This document shows, piece after piece, positions 1 through 10,648 of a stretch of 64,000 nt of DNA (position 1 is the first letter of the stretch; every line of letters begins with the position of its first letter). The notes beneath the pieces were generated by a model that worked only from the letters and a program-made list of their open reading frames with translations, had not been told where the DNA came from and did not search any database. This stretch comes from Rhodamnia argentea (Eukaryota > Streptophyta > Magnoliopsida > Myrtales > Myrtaceae): the NCBI RefSeq assembly GCF_020921035.1, contig NC_063150.1, forward strand, positions 6,572,001 to 6,636,000, in the 5' to 3' direction. Made by a program: the position numbers and the translations under genes.

Positions 1-214
1 TAGTAAAAATTTTTGAATAAAAAACTATTTTTCAAAAAAGTTTAAAAAATAAGTGTGTTTTGGTAATATGGGTCAAAATGAGTTGGGTCGGGTATGAGTC
101 GGTTGCGAGTCGGGTTGGGTAAGAGTCATTAAACATGGGTTAAAACGGGTTAAATGGGTCAATATGGGTCGGACCATATTTAGCCCGATCTAACTTACCC
201 ATTTGACACCTCTG
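1..214. mobile_element. Terminal part of a hAT-type non-autonomous element
   Basis: The segment is rich in a degenerate GGGT/GGGTC motif and ends at CACCTCTG. Read on the minus strand the end is CAGAGGTGTCAAATGGGT, a terminus like those of plant hAT elements (inferred from general knowledge of such ends). The other end lies outside the window, so no target duplication can be checked. Confidence 0.45.
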
Positions 215-1394
215 GGGCATAATGAAGCTATCTTCTGTCCATTTGTAAGTTTGGTGCCGACAGTTAAGCAGTAAAAGGGTTTTAAGAAAGAAAATCGGTT
301 ACTAAGAGCAGAGGCTTAATTCAGTGAAGTGGATTGACAATGTACTGCATAGTAGTGCTTTACTCATCTTCCAATTGAAACGTATGAGGTTTCACTATTC
401 GAATTGATCAGCTGAATATATTTTAATTTCTGCCATTACGAGGTCATCGCAGACACCCTGCCAAGTGCTACAATGCTCGAGTGCCCTGGGGTGTCTAAAA
501 AATGTATGATGTAGGGATTCTGTGGAGGCTTGTGCATGCCTCACCACCTGAATTGCGTATTTCCTGCTCACACAATTTGCCTACTAGGAGAAGCAGTCGC
601 AGTACGTTATTGCCTGGTGGAAGACTCTTGAAGGGCTTAGGAAAGAAAACTTTCTGGCCTTTTTGGCTGCTATTATGATCTAGTTTAACCAACACCTGTT
701 CTCGCTAATTCTAATAACTGACAGGGGACACTCATTCGTGACCCTACTCTAAGCACAAGGCAATAAATGATCCTGAAAATAGTGAAAAACCGAAGAGATG
801 AGGCATTAGGGTTGCCTCTGTAGCTAACATTAGGTATTGGTTTGGGTTAGTGATGGATCTTCAATCTCCATGCTAGGTTAATGGAAAGAATGGACAGAAC
901 TATTCCTTTATATGATGCGGTAGGATATTATGCTTCTGTCCATTTGTTGTGTTCATATTTCTTAGATTATGCCTAATTGTTTAAACTCAAGAGATAGTAT
1001 TTTAATATGAAAAACTATTCTGAGCCAAGATATTCAAGGGTTCAAGTTAAGTTCTTAATTTGGTTTTACTCGAAACTGAGAGTTTTGATGAGATAAGTCC
1101 AGGCCGATTTCTTCACGGAGCATTGCATAGCCAATGAACAGTTGTCCTTAACTGCACAACTGAACCTTTTTCCCTGAAACCGATAAACCAAACCCACAAG
1201 GAAATATATTTTCACTAGTCGGACCTCTTGCAATGTGATACGAAGCACCTCGTTGGCTGCTAATGAGAAGTAGCCTTCAAAAAGTATTTGATAATGCTCA
1301 CAGCCTACATGTGGTCCTGTTTTCAATTCCTACAATTTGGAAGCGAAAGTGTAATCTGGGCGATTCCCACTCGGAGAGTCCTGTTTTCTCCTCC
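215..1394. other. Intergenic, no gene recognised
   Basis: Only short open frames without recognisable motifs are present on either strand. I see no tRNA, repeat array or promoter signal that I can support. Confidence 0.5.
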
Positions 1395-1478
1395 ATTATT
1401 TGACAGCTTACAGTTGAATTATAAACAGATAAATGGTCAAGACGGTATCTATTTGGTAGCTTTACTTTAGTTCTGATT
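1395..1478. repeat. Fragment shared with the hAT-like element at 10.65-11.39 kb
   Basis: The stretch beginning GACAGCTTAC and continuing through a TTGAATTATAAACA-type segment to TTCTGATTTCAAC recurs with few changes at about 10,950-11,040, inside the element with hAT-like ends. It is probably a truncated copy of that element. Confidence 0.5.
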
Positions 1479-1480
1479 TC

Positions 1481-1612
1481 AACATCCAAATATCCTAAAT
1501 CCTTTCCAAACTTGGCGGATTTTAAAATGGAATCCAGACAATAGTGCGCGAGAACACGATCCTTGCACGAATCTTGCACGATATATCTTTTCACGAATGA
1601 TTAATTGAGTAG
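1481..1612. repeat. Dispersed local repeat R1, copy 1
   Basis: It begins with CATCCAAATATCCTAAA and contains two spaced CTTGCACGA units. Related copies lie at 2,441-2,610 and 4,048-4,212. All three lie beside broken pectinesterase exons, so the repeat probably travelled with local duplications of that locus. This copy lacks some of the internal sequence present in the other two. Confidence 0.6.
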
Positions 1613-1874
1613 TGTTTGAAGTAATCCTCTAATGGTATAAACACATAAGCTAACTGCATGCTTACCTTCTAGAACCATTTGCAAGACCAATTTCTTCAGG
1701 CATTCACATGGATTATCTTCTACTTTCGATTTCTAAAGTTAATGCAACGTTATACTCATCAACTAATCCTCAAGAACACAGCAACTATAAATAACTATTA
1801 CCCCTACTTACTGCACCAAGAACGAAATTTGAAACTAATAAGATCAGCTAAAAGTACAAAAAATACGAAAATAC

Positions 1875-2045
1875 CTGGTCTAGCTATTGTTTGGAGCCGC
1901 AGCCACAGCATCGTTGATGGACATGACATTGCCGGAGCCGTCCTTTGCCACCACAATATCAAACTTTGTTGTGTCTGCCAGCGTCTCCAACAATCGGCTT
2001 TCTTCTGAGGAGATCCATGCCGGGAACCCGTCTCTCATGCCTTGT
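1875..2045 (-). pseudogene. Pectinesterase core exon, broken copy a
   Basis: Read on the minus strand this encodes the start of a pectinesterase (pectin methylesterase) catalytic domain: a GFPAW segment, then KFDIVVAKDGSGN and INDAVAAAPNNS, the usual beginning of the first beta-helix turns. The family removes methyl esters from pectin in the cell wall. The codon after NNS is TAG, where copy c (5.3-5.46 kb) has CAG, so the frame is broken just before the splice donor at 1,874. No following exon joins it directly. I read it as a duplicated, dead exon. Confidence 0.7.
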
Positions 2046-2127
2046 CGAGAATGAAGAGGAATGAGGTTTCATTTCCCCTTCTCATTCCAAGTGGACGGTG
2101 TCATTTGTCAACTTAGTAGCGGCAATT

Positions 2128-2440
2128 GGCAAAACCATTGACTGTATCTGGAAGTGGGAAAATAATGAGTTTTTTTTTATGGCAATTCCTATAAAAAAAG
2201 ACCTATACAAAGATGTTGATTGTTGATGTCGTAAAAGTCTCTAGTTTGTAAAGTTAAATCACATTTAATAAAAAAATTGAACACTACTTATGGAATGAAA
2301 GGATAACTATTGACATGTAAATGGGCTAGGACAAAATTGTTGTTTGAATAAGCTGATAGAAATACCACCGACATATATCATACTAATGGTCGAGACAACT
2401 CCAGTTAATGACGTAAATGTAATTCCCTCTAAATCCATTG
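2128..2440. repeat. Local duplicate of 3,262-3,520
   Basis: The run from ACTGTATCTGGAAGTGGG through AAATTGAACACTA, TGTTTGAATAAGCTGA and GTCGAGACAACTC recurs in the same order and orientation about 1.14 kb downstream. It shows that the pectinesterase locus expanded by local duplication. This copy lacks the adjoining C-terminal exon found beside the second copy. Confidence 0.65.
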
Positions 2441-2610
2441 CAACACCCAAATATCCTAAATCTTTTCTAACCTAGGTCTAACCTAGGGTGAATTTTAAAA
2501 TGAAATCCAAACAATATACATCAAAGTGCATGAGAACACAACGCACTTCACGACCCTTGCACGAATCTTGCACGAACCTTACACGGATATATCTTTACTT
2601 TGAGTAGTGT
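2441..2610. repeat. Dispersed local repeat R1, copy 2
   Basis: Same repeat as at 1,481 and 4,048. It starts CAACACCCAAATATCCTAAA and carries spaced CTTGCACGA units before a GATATATCTTT segment. Confidence 0.6.
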
Positions 2611-2634
2611 TTCCAATCAATGGAGAGAGCGTCG

Positions 2635-2793
2635 TCGGGGCCTTTTAATTTTTGAGCCTTCTAGGTGGGTTAGGTAGGGTCAGCCAAAATTTAATGATAC
2701 AGGTCTTATTCGAAGAAGACCAAGGCCTAGCCCTAGAGTACTCTAAATTTTAGGGTCACATCGGGTTGGCGTGGGCCTTGTTGACACCCCTAA
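2635..2793. mobile_element. Possible hAT-like element end
   Basis: The segment ends TTGACACCCCTAA. On the minus strand this is TTAGGGGTGTCAA, a hAT-like terminus similar to the one at position 214. I could not find a matching inverted end or a target duplication, so the call rests on one end only. Confidence 0.3.
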
Positions 2794-2997
2794 CATCAAA
2801 TACTACCTACAACAACACCAATCCGAATCCAGTAACTTCATCTGATTAATGCTAATGCTAAATAGTGCTCAAATAATACATAAAAGATAGACTACATAAT
2901 ATCTTAATTTAACTCGAGATATATGCTTTATCACTTTAAATAATTACATAGTATTTCCACTGAGGCGGCCTAATAAATGTACGCACTCAACTCCTCT

Positions 2998-3275
2998 CTA
3001 ATTCAGACCCAAATAATAAGGAAATCCGGTGTCGTTGAGCCATTGGGTACCTTGAATCAAATACTCCACAGTGAACTGACTTGCCACCGTTGAGTTACTA
3101 ATAACCTGGTACCTAAGCCATGTCACTCGGCCGCTCGTGTTTGAACCCGGGCCTCTGTTTTGGTACTCCCCGTAGAAGAGCGTGGTCAACCCGACCATGC
3201 CGTTGAACTCCAGCCACCCTGCTGGGTCGACCAGGTTGTCGATGTATGATTCCATGGACAGCCAAGCAATTGGGA
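2998..3275 (-). pseudogene. Pectinesterase C-terminal exon
   Basis: The minus strand encodes the last part of a pectinesterase: ESYIDNLVDPAGWLEFNG, then YGEYQNRGPGSNTSGRVTW, ASQFTVEYLIQGTQWL and a terminal YLGLN with a TAG stop at 2,998-3,000. These match the family's C-terminal region (DPAGW, YGEY..GPG..RV.W, F.V..FIQG..WL). The expected upstream YLGRPW sequence is replaced by an unrelated-looking segment that is part of a local repeat. The middle exon carrying the catalytic QDTL and DFIFG motifs is absent from the window. The exon is well preserved but cannot make a complete enzyme here. Confidence 0.7.
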
Positions 3276-3520
3276 AACCCCTTGACTGTATTTGGAAGTG
3301 GGAAAACAATGTTTTTTCCATGGCAATTTCTTTTAAAAAAATACATATACAAAGAGTTAAATCACATTTAGGAAAAAATTGAACACTATAATTGGAACGA
3401 AAGGATGACTATCAACATGTAAATGAACTAGGACAAAATTGCTGTTTGAATAAGCTGACTGAAATACTACCAACATATACCATATCGATTGTCGAGACAA
3501 CTCACGTTAATGACATTTAA
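3262..3520. repeat. Local duplicate of 2,128-2,440
   Basis: Second copy of the duplicated segment, starting around ATTGGGAAACCCCTTGACTG. It overlaps the upstream edge of the C-terminal pectinesterase exon, so the duplication boundary lies close to that exon. Confidence 0.65.
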
Positions 3521-3865
3521 ACACAATCCTCTTTAGACTAAGGAATATGTCTTATTTAATGAAAGAAGATAAAGGGAAAACTTGATCAATGTGAATGAGT
3601 TTAGGGGAAAATTAAGGAAATCTACATCTTAAAAAGAAGTTTTGTCAAATAAATAAATATTTTTTAGTGTGGGTTGAATTAATGACTTAAAACAATAGCT
3701 CAACGAGGCAGTGAGAACAAGGCCGCAAGAGAAACAAATCGAACGAAGAAAGAAATTTAAAAAAAAAAAGAGTAAAATAACCATTACCGCTAGCTGCTAC
3801 ACCAAGAATGAAATTTGAAAAAGGAAAATACTAATAAGAACGACTGTAAGTGCAAAAATTACAGA

Positions 3866-3990
3866 AATACTTGTTCTTGCTATTGTTCGGAGCGGCGGCC
3901 ACAGCTTCAATGATGGAAGTGAAATTTCCAATTCCATCCTTCGCCACTACGAGATCAAACTTCGTCGGATTCATTGAGGTGATGGCATGG
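3866..3990 (-). pseudogene. Pectinesterase core exon, broken copy b
   Basis: The minus strand encodes TKFDLVVAKDGIGNFTSI and EAVAAAPNNSKNK, the same exon as copies a and c. The splice donor is damaged: the expected CAGACCAG before GT has become AAGAACAAGTATTT, one G short. Upstream, the GFPAW part is missing and is replaced by sequence also found at 10,600-10,680 that leads into a hAT-like end (GTGAGCACTGGGACCGG at 4,020). I infer a truncated, non-functional duplicate. Confidence 0.65.
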
Positions 3991-4047
3991 AGGGGAGGCC
4001 AACGAGGTGTAACAAACAAGTGAGCACTGGGACCGGATCGAGCGGAT

Positions 4048-4212
4048 GCAACACCCAAATATCCTAAACCCTTTCTAAACTTGGGTGGATTCTAAAATGA
4101 AATCCAAACACTATACATTAAAGTGCACCGGAACACAACACACTTCACGACCCTTGCACGAACCTTGCACGAACCTTGCACGGAAATATCTTTTCACAAA
4201 TGATTAATTGGA
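4048..4212. repeat. Dispersed local repeat R1, copy 3
   Basis: This is the longest run of the CTTGCACGA unit, with three in a row, followed by GGAAATATCTTTTCAC. It is closest to copy 2 over its first half and closest to copy 1 at its end (AATGATTAATTG). Confidence 0.6.
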
Positions 4213-4915
4213 GAAACCGGAGGCAACGGAGACGCGAGACGAAGAGTCACATTCCTTTCAGGAACTGTACCATGAAGTTTAACAAAAACGGAGAGCTGCT
4301 AGCAACTAGCATAACAGACATGCAAAGTTGATTGGGGTCAGCCACAAATTTCCCCTTCCCCACCAGGCTTTGTTTGAATTACAAATTCCACGTAGACTAC
4401 ATATCTCTCATTAAAAATGAGCGGGAAATTACAAAAAAAATATAGTCCAAATTAATTGTTCTCATAAAGTTGTGGAAAAAATGAAAATCGGTGGATATAC
4501 AAGTCATCTACCAAAGAATAATAACTACTTTAATAGCAAGAAAATAGTACAGAGAATAAACACCTTGGGTCTATTTAGGTTATAAACTTTCTTAATGGTA
4601 CCACAAAGTCACAAGCAACATGAAAATTTCTAGGGATAAAATATGAGTTAGTCACGGCTTACAATATCAATGTATTCAATTCAAATTGGCATGAATTATT
4701 CATGTTAATCCTTTTTCTATTACATGCATAATTTTTTCAGCATGGACAAGCAGATTCATAAATTACTTGATGTGACTATAGTGAGCATATGTGACAAGCA
4801 AAGACCGAGCAGATTCATAGAACTACTTGCGAAAGAATAGATGGTGGCAGATCGGTAATCTTGGATCTACAATCACTACATTGTCGTATTTAGTCAGAAA
4901 TTGAGATTCAAGAAC
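4213..4915. other. AT-rich spacer, no gene recognised
   Basis: No long frame, RNA gene or recognisable repeat is visible between the R1 copy and the next pectinesterase exon. Confidence 0.5.
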
Positions 4916-4919
4916 TCAC

Positions 4920-5080
4920 TTATGGTGGCAGAGTTGAAAGTCTCCCATCCGTCGATGGTGTTCCGGTTGCCCCTGATCCATGTCTTCTCGACCCCGTCGC
5001 CTATGAACATGAGGTTGGTCTTCGTGCTGTCCACCATGACATACTCGAAATACACTCCCTGTTTGATGTAGATCACGAAC
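4920..5080 (-). pseudogene. Pectinesterase second core exon
   Basis: The minus strand encodes FVIYIKQGVYFEYVMV, TNLMFIGDGVEKTWIRGNRN and DGWETFNSATI, the second segment of the pectinesterase beta helix. It has a good acceptor (CTACAG before 5,080) and donor (GTGAGT after 4,920). Its phase fits exon copy c exactly: c ends with two bases of an Arg codon that this exon completes. These two exons could therefore still be spliced together, but the central catalytic exon that should follow was not found, so the gene is incomplete. Confidence 0.7.
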
Positions 5081-5305
5081 CTGTAGAAAACAAGAAATTT
5101 GGTAAACAAGGAAGGACAAGTTTTTATAATTTGAACGTAATTAAAATCTAACATCACAACAAAGAGTTTAATAGAAACTCATTTTCCAAGTTGCCAGTTA
5201 AAGGAAAGTGAAAAAAAGTAACGAGAGAAATACCATAGCATATTTCTTGATATTTAAATTTAATTCTTTTTAATAAACTGAGATAAAGTACAAAAAATTA
5301 CAAAC

Positions 5306-5463
5306 CTGGTCTGGCTGTTGTTTGTAGCCGCAGCCACGGCATTGTTGATGGACGTGAAATTGCCGGAGTTGTCCTGTGCCACCACAAGATCAAAGTTTGT
5401 GGCGTCTATCGGTGTCTCCAACAATCGGCTCCATGCCGGGAACCCCTCTCTCTTGCCTTGAAG
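5306..5463 (-). pseudogene. Pectinesterase core exon, copy c
   Basis: This is the best-kept copy of the three. It reads EGFPAWSRLLETPIDATNFD, then LVVAQDNSGNFTSINNAVA and ATNNSQTR up to the donor GTTTGT. Compared with copy a, five residues (ISSEE) between GFPAW and SRLLE are missing. It splices in phase to the exon at 4,920-5,080. No N-terminal pro-region (PMEI domain) exon is recognisable directly upstream. A signal-peptide exon 4.5 kb further up (9,969-10,090) might belong to the same ancestral gene, but this is unproven. Confidence 0.65.
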
Positions 5464-6369
5464 TGCTCTATTGCTAATCTGCTAGTCTCTCTCGACTATT
5501 GTCCTGACCTGATTAGCGAAACCACAATGACAATCAATCAGGCACCACACAATTCTTAATAAGGGAGGAAGAAGAACTTGAAAAGGATGACAAGTTTTAG
5601 GCACAATTTTTTTTTCCAATATTCACTCCAAGCATTCACTTTAATACTTCATAGTATATAAGATAAGCTTGTTCAAAAGACTTCACATGAAAATTAGCAT
5701 ATGGAATGCACGTTACTTTTAAAAGTTAAAAGTGCAACTGGCTCATCATTCTAAGGAAATCTCTCTTTTATCATTGAGTTGTGAAAAAGTAAAAAAAATA
5801 AAGAAAATGGAGAAAAATAAATAATAACATTAAAAAATAAATTTGGTTAAAGTTTGATGGATATATTAATAGACTACTTACATATTTTAAGAGAAAGAAA
5901 CACCATTAAGTAAAATGGGAAAATGCCTCAATAACGAAAAGATCAAATTACACACATTGGATATTCATTACGTACTTTTAAATGGTTAACAAATATTGAG
6001 AAACGGTTCATCAAGCAACTGTTAGGTCAAAATAAGCAATCAAAAGGGGGCGATGCCGTTCTTTAATAAAAACACAAACTAATTTCGTAGATCCAACCCC
6101 AGTAAGCTCAATTCCACTAGTCACGCCAAGAGTGGCAAATACCGTCTTGTAAATTGAAGAGTTTGCTGCTGCGCAGAACTCGACTTCCTTCTACAGTAAA
6201 CACGTTATAGACTAAGAAACCATTGGTTCCCCAATAGTCGCTCGCAGACATTGTACACATGGCATAGTAGGTTCTCAAATCAAAACTATAGACAACTCCA
6301 AGTATTTACAGAGAAATTCATTGCACTCTTTGTCTCTCACATAGACAAATGCCTTCACCCCAAGGTTTC

Positions 6370-7020
6370 GTATGTTTCGCAGATAATGCGAGGTTTTTGG
6401 AAGATAATTTTCCGGACAGTTATTTTCCAGGAAAATGACAATGTTTCTCGGCGTTTGGCTAAATAATGAAAAAGATCAAGAAAATCGAATTTGATTTTCC
6501 GTTATGAACTCCTTTTAATAATTTTTTATTTTTATGTTTTTTCTTTTCTTTTTTTATTTTCTTTAAAAAATCATATTTTTAATTATTTATCTTTTTCTTT
6601 TTCTTTTTCTTTTTCCTTCTGATTTTGGCTTGCTGGCCTCAAGCAAGCCCGAGATCGCCGGGACCAGCCGAGCCTTGAGCTCCTCGGCCCTCGTCATGGT
6701 CGATCGCCGAGTGGTCGGCCGTCAACAAGGTCTGTTGACGACGGAGGAAGGAGGAAGAAGCGGTGGGTGGAGGAAGGAGGAGAAAAAAATATAAAAAAAT
6801 AAAAAGAAAGAAGAAAAGTAAAAAAATAAAAAATTGAATTTTTAGAAAATAAATAAAAATGAAAGAAAGTGAAAAATAAATTATAAAGAAAGGAAGTATG
6901 AAAGAGAGGAGGAAGGGAAGATGAGGAAATTTTTTTCCTCTTCTCAAAAAGAGAAAAATATTTTCCCTACTTTTAAATGGGTTTTTTTCTATAGGTAGAA
7001 AATATTTTCCTAGACTAGCT
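6370..7020. mobile_element. MITE-like insertion with GC-rich core
   Basis: This AT-rich insertion is absent from copy B. It has a GC-rich centre at 6,628-6,740 built of CCTCGGCC/GATCGCCG-like words, flanked by long A/T-rich arms. The same architecture is seen in elements at 14,787, 41,403 and near 61,050. Its exact ends could not be fixed. Confidence 0.4.
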
Positions 7021-7024
7021 TATT

Positions 7025-7530
7025 TTAGCATTACTGTAACTAGTACTTCACTCCAACTATGAATTATTTTATCCGTGTCGTTTATAACCGGATCTTCACT
7101 AACATTGGTTTTTTCAATAGGATCACCAAACCTATCAATTGATTTACTTAGCCCCCCCCTGTATTCTAATTTTCCTTTATACAACATCGAATTTTTTTTG
7201 GGCGAAAACAACATCGAATTGAACCACCATTTTTCCAAAGAACTTTCTTGCCCCTCTTCACGTGAAAATACAATAGATGAATAGTCATTCCATGAAAAAT
7301 AATTTGAATATTTCATTTGATATCAAAATAAGCATCATTAATGGAATGATTGATGAATCGTTCATTCAAATTCGATTTATGGATTTGATAGATTATTCAT
7401 TGACAGAAAAAAGAAAGAAAGAAAGATCTGGCTGATAAAACCAGGACAATAAAAAATCAAATAGAAAAAATTACGAAATATAAGAAAAAAGAATTTTTAA
7501 CTCCGAAAATAAATAGAAATATTAATTATA
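7025..7530 (-). pseudogene. accD: Nuclear copy of plastid accD 5' end (NUPT)
   Basis: On the minus strand, 7,020-7,316 encodes a protein matching the N-terminus of plastid acetyl-CoA carboxylase carboxyltransferase subunit beta: [21 protein letters not shown], then [12 protein letters not shown] and IHSWSE. Sequence up to about 7,530 looks like the AT-rich plastid region before accD. The start Met before EKWWF is changed to Leu (TTG). A short duplication (ACATCGAATT present twice at 7,181-7,222) adds residues after NSML, and the frame ends early at 7,020. It cannot encode the enzyme. I infer transfer of plastid DNA to the nucleus. Confidence 0.75.
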
Positions 7531-8675
7531 ACAAAAGGAGTGACCTTACCGGAAAAGTTCGAAAAACATTTTCCTAGAAATTGCTTTTCGCGAAGAATAT
7601 GGAACCTAAGTACAACCACTTATTTGGTGTGTTTACAAATGACGTTGTCATTGTTGCTAACTATTAGGAAAAGCACTTAAATGGGTATGTTACAAGCTTA
7701 CAAAAGAGACTGAGTAAAAAGGGTCTTCAAGAATGCTCAATATCTCCTTTTGTCCCTTTTGGGCTCTCTACCTTTTGGCCGATTTTTCCCCAATTTATAG
7801 AGTTCTAAATTCGAAGTTGCATTTGGATCATGTTTTATATCGGTCTAGTTCTTTGAAAAAATCTACAGCAAAGTTCCATGAAAAATCCTTTAAATGAATC
7901 TTTGATTTAAGTTTTGTTATGGTCAAAATGCTTTAGCGGTATTTTCCAACATTAAACATCTCTTTTGATTAATTGAGGATATAATTTATTTTTATAATTT
8001 TTGTAAATATATATACTAATCGCTTTTTCTTAGGTTCATTAGCCCCCTAATATATATAATTAGTAGCTATTTTTTGTCAATTAACCTTTTTGTTAGTGAG
8101 GCCCGTTTTGTTCGCGTGGTCGAAGATTTTCATTATTGAGATAGTTTAAACTCGTACAAAGGGATTTTGAATTTAATTTGGAATTTAGGCTACTAAAATT
8201 CATGCGAAGAAATTATTCTAAGGTTTAAAGTTTAGGTTTCTAAAATTCGCATCAAGGAATTACTTTAGACAATTTAGACTCGTATGGAAATTTAGTTTCA
8301 ACTACGAATTTCGTGAAGATTCAATTTCACAATATCAAAAGCTGGCCCATACTAATCACAATACATAATAAGGAATTGAACATAGACATTTTGCGAGACG
8401 GCTCAAAACAGACGGGAATTAATAACAAATTGCCAAGAAAAGATTATAACAATGAGTACTGAGACTAGAGAAACGCATGGTGGACTTGCTAATTTACCGA
8501 TGATTGAGCTAATCACTTTAGAAACTCATCAACCATCTTCTCATCAAAACTGAAAAAGGAAAAAAAATAAAAATAAAGGAAACGACAATAACATTTCACT
8601 TTTTGTGTTCTGGAAGGGAATATAAACAGCTAAAGTTCAGATACCGACACCATGACAAGACAATATGATAAAACA

Positions 8676-9960
8676 AGGCTTAAATACACTATAAGTACCA
8701 AAGCTTGTATATAGCACTCACTTTAGTGCCAAAACTTTCAAAACAATCAGTTAAGTATCAAAATCGCAGAAAAACGAACACTTAAGTGCCAAATCAGAAA
8801 AAGTTCGACCAAATGAGATACGTGAATTTTATGTTTAAATTTATTATCCGACGTGGCATATTTTTTATAAAATTCTGGCCACATGGACATCCACATTGAT
8901 TTCTAGGAAAAAAATTTAAATAGAATAAAATAAACTGAAATTTTTTTAAAAAAAAAAGGTTGGGGTTTCATTTAGGCACAACCCTTTGTCGCAATGCGAT
9001 CCCCAAAAACCAGGCTAATGGATTCCCAAGCCTCTTTTGTCGAAGACATGGGAGCTTAACGCAGGTCCTCCCCAGCCCATATCAAATCGTGACAAGAGAT
9101 TCAATTATCGATCGGGGTTGATCTTAGTGTGGTCAAGTAACATGTGCAAATATGTACATGCAAATGGAGTCACCATCAGTCATTTTTGTAAGGTTGACCG
9201 AATACCTTACTTAGTGATTGGGAGAGATCGTTCGGTTCTGCGGAACTAGAGAATTTGGGTTCGGAGATTTGGTTATGCCAATATTTCTACTGGCATCCTT
9301 TTGGTACCTAACATTGAGTGATTTTCCTAACTATGTTTTCACGCAGCGCGGCTTTCAGGTTATGTAAGTCTGAATCTAGGCTTTCATGCAAGTCGGGAAG
9401 ACTAACCCTACCAATTGCAATCAATGAAATAAGTACGCATCCAAGGATCCGAAATATGAGGATAAAACAAATCAAGATAAGTCATGGCATCCCCAGTATA
9501 GCCCTAAAAAGGCTTAGAGAATACATCAAGACAAGTCACAAATAGTTGTCTTCGAATGACATTTTTTGTGACATCAAAAGTTGTCTTTTTTCAATATATT
9601 TTATATTAAGTGACTCTGTTCATTTTCAAAATTTTAATTCTATTTTCATTTTTCCCAAAAAGATACACATCTATTGTTTCCAATTGTTTCCCTTAAGACA
9701 TCCTAGAGAATTATCAGAATTGCTATCCGATATTCTTACCGAGACTTTGTTGTATCTTAGAGGATATTTTTCACAAACTATTAGCAATGTTGTAGGCAAA
9801 AAAATCCTCAAAGAAAGCATAATCACGCCTCAAAGTTAGATTCCATTTCATCCCATTTCTAATGTTATTTTCCAACACATACTTGTTGTGCAACTCTGAA
9901 CAATGGCTCCTTTCTTGCCACAAAAGAAAACAAAATGATGCGAAAGAAATGGCGTCCACC
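8676..9960. other. Intergenic, repeat-like start, no gene
   Basis: Positions 8,676-8,900 carry phrases such as AGTGCCAAAACTTT and AAGTGCCAAAT around an inner GACGTGGCAT. These are typical of the TIR elements seen at 20.4 and 47.3 kb. The remainder has no recognisable gene or RNA. Confidence 0.4.
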
Positions 9961-9968
9961 TCAGTGAC

Positions 9969-10090
9969 CTAAAATTATTGACTTCATCCTTTCTTATAAA
10001 CAGATTGTTGCCTCCATATTGTGCTCCTGATAGACCCCAAACAAGACTTGAGCCCAAGATGACGAGAAGAAGAGCAAAGTCGCTTGCCAT
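9969..10090 (-). CDS. Orphan first exon with signal peptide, product unknown
   Basis: The ATG at 10,090 opens a frame whose first residues, MASDFALLLVILGSSLVWGL, form a clear secretory signal peptide, followed by SGAQYGGNNLFIRKDEVNNF. A donor-like AG/GTCACT follows at 9,969; without splicing the frame runs to 9,848. A TATA box sits 71-80 bp upstream, the right place for a short leader. The rest of the protein could not be linked. The nearest same-strand coding remnants are the pectinesterase exons about 4.5 kb downstream, also a secreted family, but I do not recognise this N-terminus as theirs. It could be a dead remnant. Confidence 0.4.
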
Positions 10091-10160
10091 CTAAGCCAAC
10101 GCATTGCTCTTTTTTAATTGATCAAAGAGCTGTTGTGCTGTGTCTTGACCCTCTATCCGC

Positions 10161-10170
10161 TTATATATAG
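10161..10170 (-). promoter_or_regulatory. TATA box for the 10,090 start
   Basis: The minus strand reads CTATATATAA, 71-80 bp before the ATG at 10,090. That leaves room for a leader of about 45 nt if transcription starts about 30 bp downstream. Confidence 0.5.
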
Positions 10171-10648
10171 TACAAAACAAACCAAAGATTACTTTGAACA
10201 TCAAATTTAGGCTGAAATGTTCTCAATGTTGTCTATGATTGGCATAAGAAAGATGAACCATGATCACGTATTATTATGCAATGGACGAGATGATCATTTA
10301 AAAAGGCAACCTCCGTAAATCTCGTTTATAAATCTAAATTGCGTATTCCCAATCTCACGAAATTTTAAATTCAGTACCTAAAGTAATCCAAATTACACTT
10401 CCACTTCTTTGTACTTCGTTTTCTATTTTTGCCCACATGCCTACAATACGCATGTGCATTTTTAGCTAGTTTGCAATGAAGTCCTTTCACTACTAGCCGG
10501 TAGCCTCCAATTCCTATTGGTAACTAGACATTGCCCTTTGGTATGTAGAAATCAAAGGAGCGATAATGAAAAAGGTCTGACCATATCATATGCGAAGGAG
10601 GCGATGGCATGGAGGGGAGGTCAACCACGTTCAACAGACGAAGTATCT

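Larger units (their letters stand above)
5697..8675. repeat. Segmental duplication, copy A
   Basis: From CATATGGAATGCACGTTACT to ACCATGACAAGACAATATG this segment parallels copy B (11,902-16,793) in order and orientation, with many substitutions. Copy A lacks the Harbinger-, hAT- and MITE-type insertions seen in B. It has instead an insertion of about 1.2 kb at 6,370-7,605 that contains plastid DNA. No gene is recognisable in the shared sequence. Confidence 0.75.

Noticed and set aside
6639..6947. Minus-strand 102-codon frame rich in Phe/Leu/Ile
   Set aside because: It is a translation of A/T-rich arms of a MITE-like insertion and is not a membrane protein gene.
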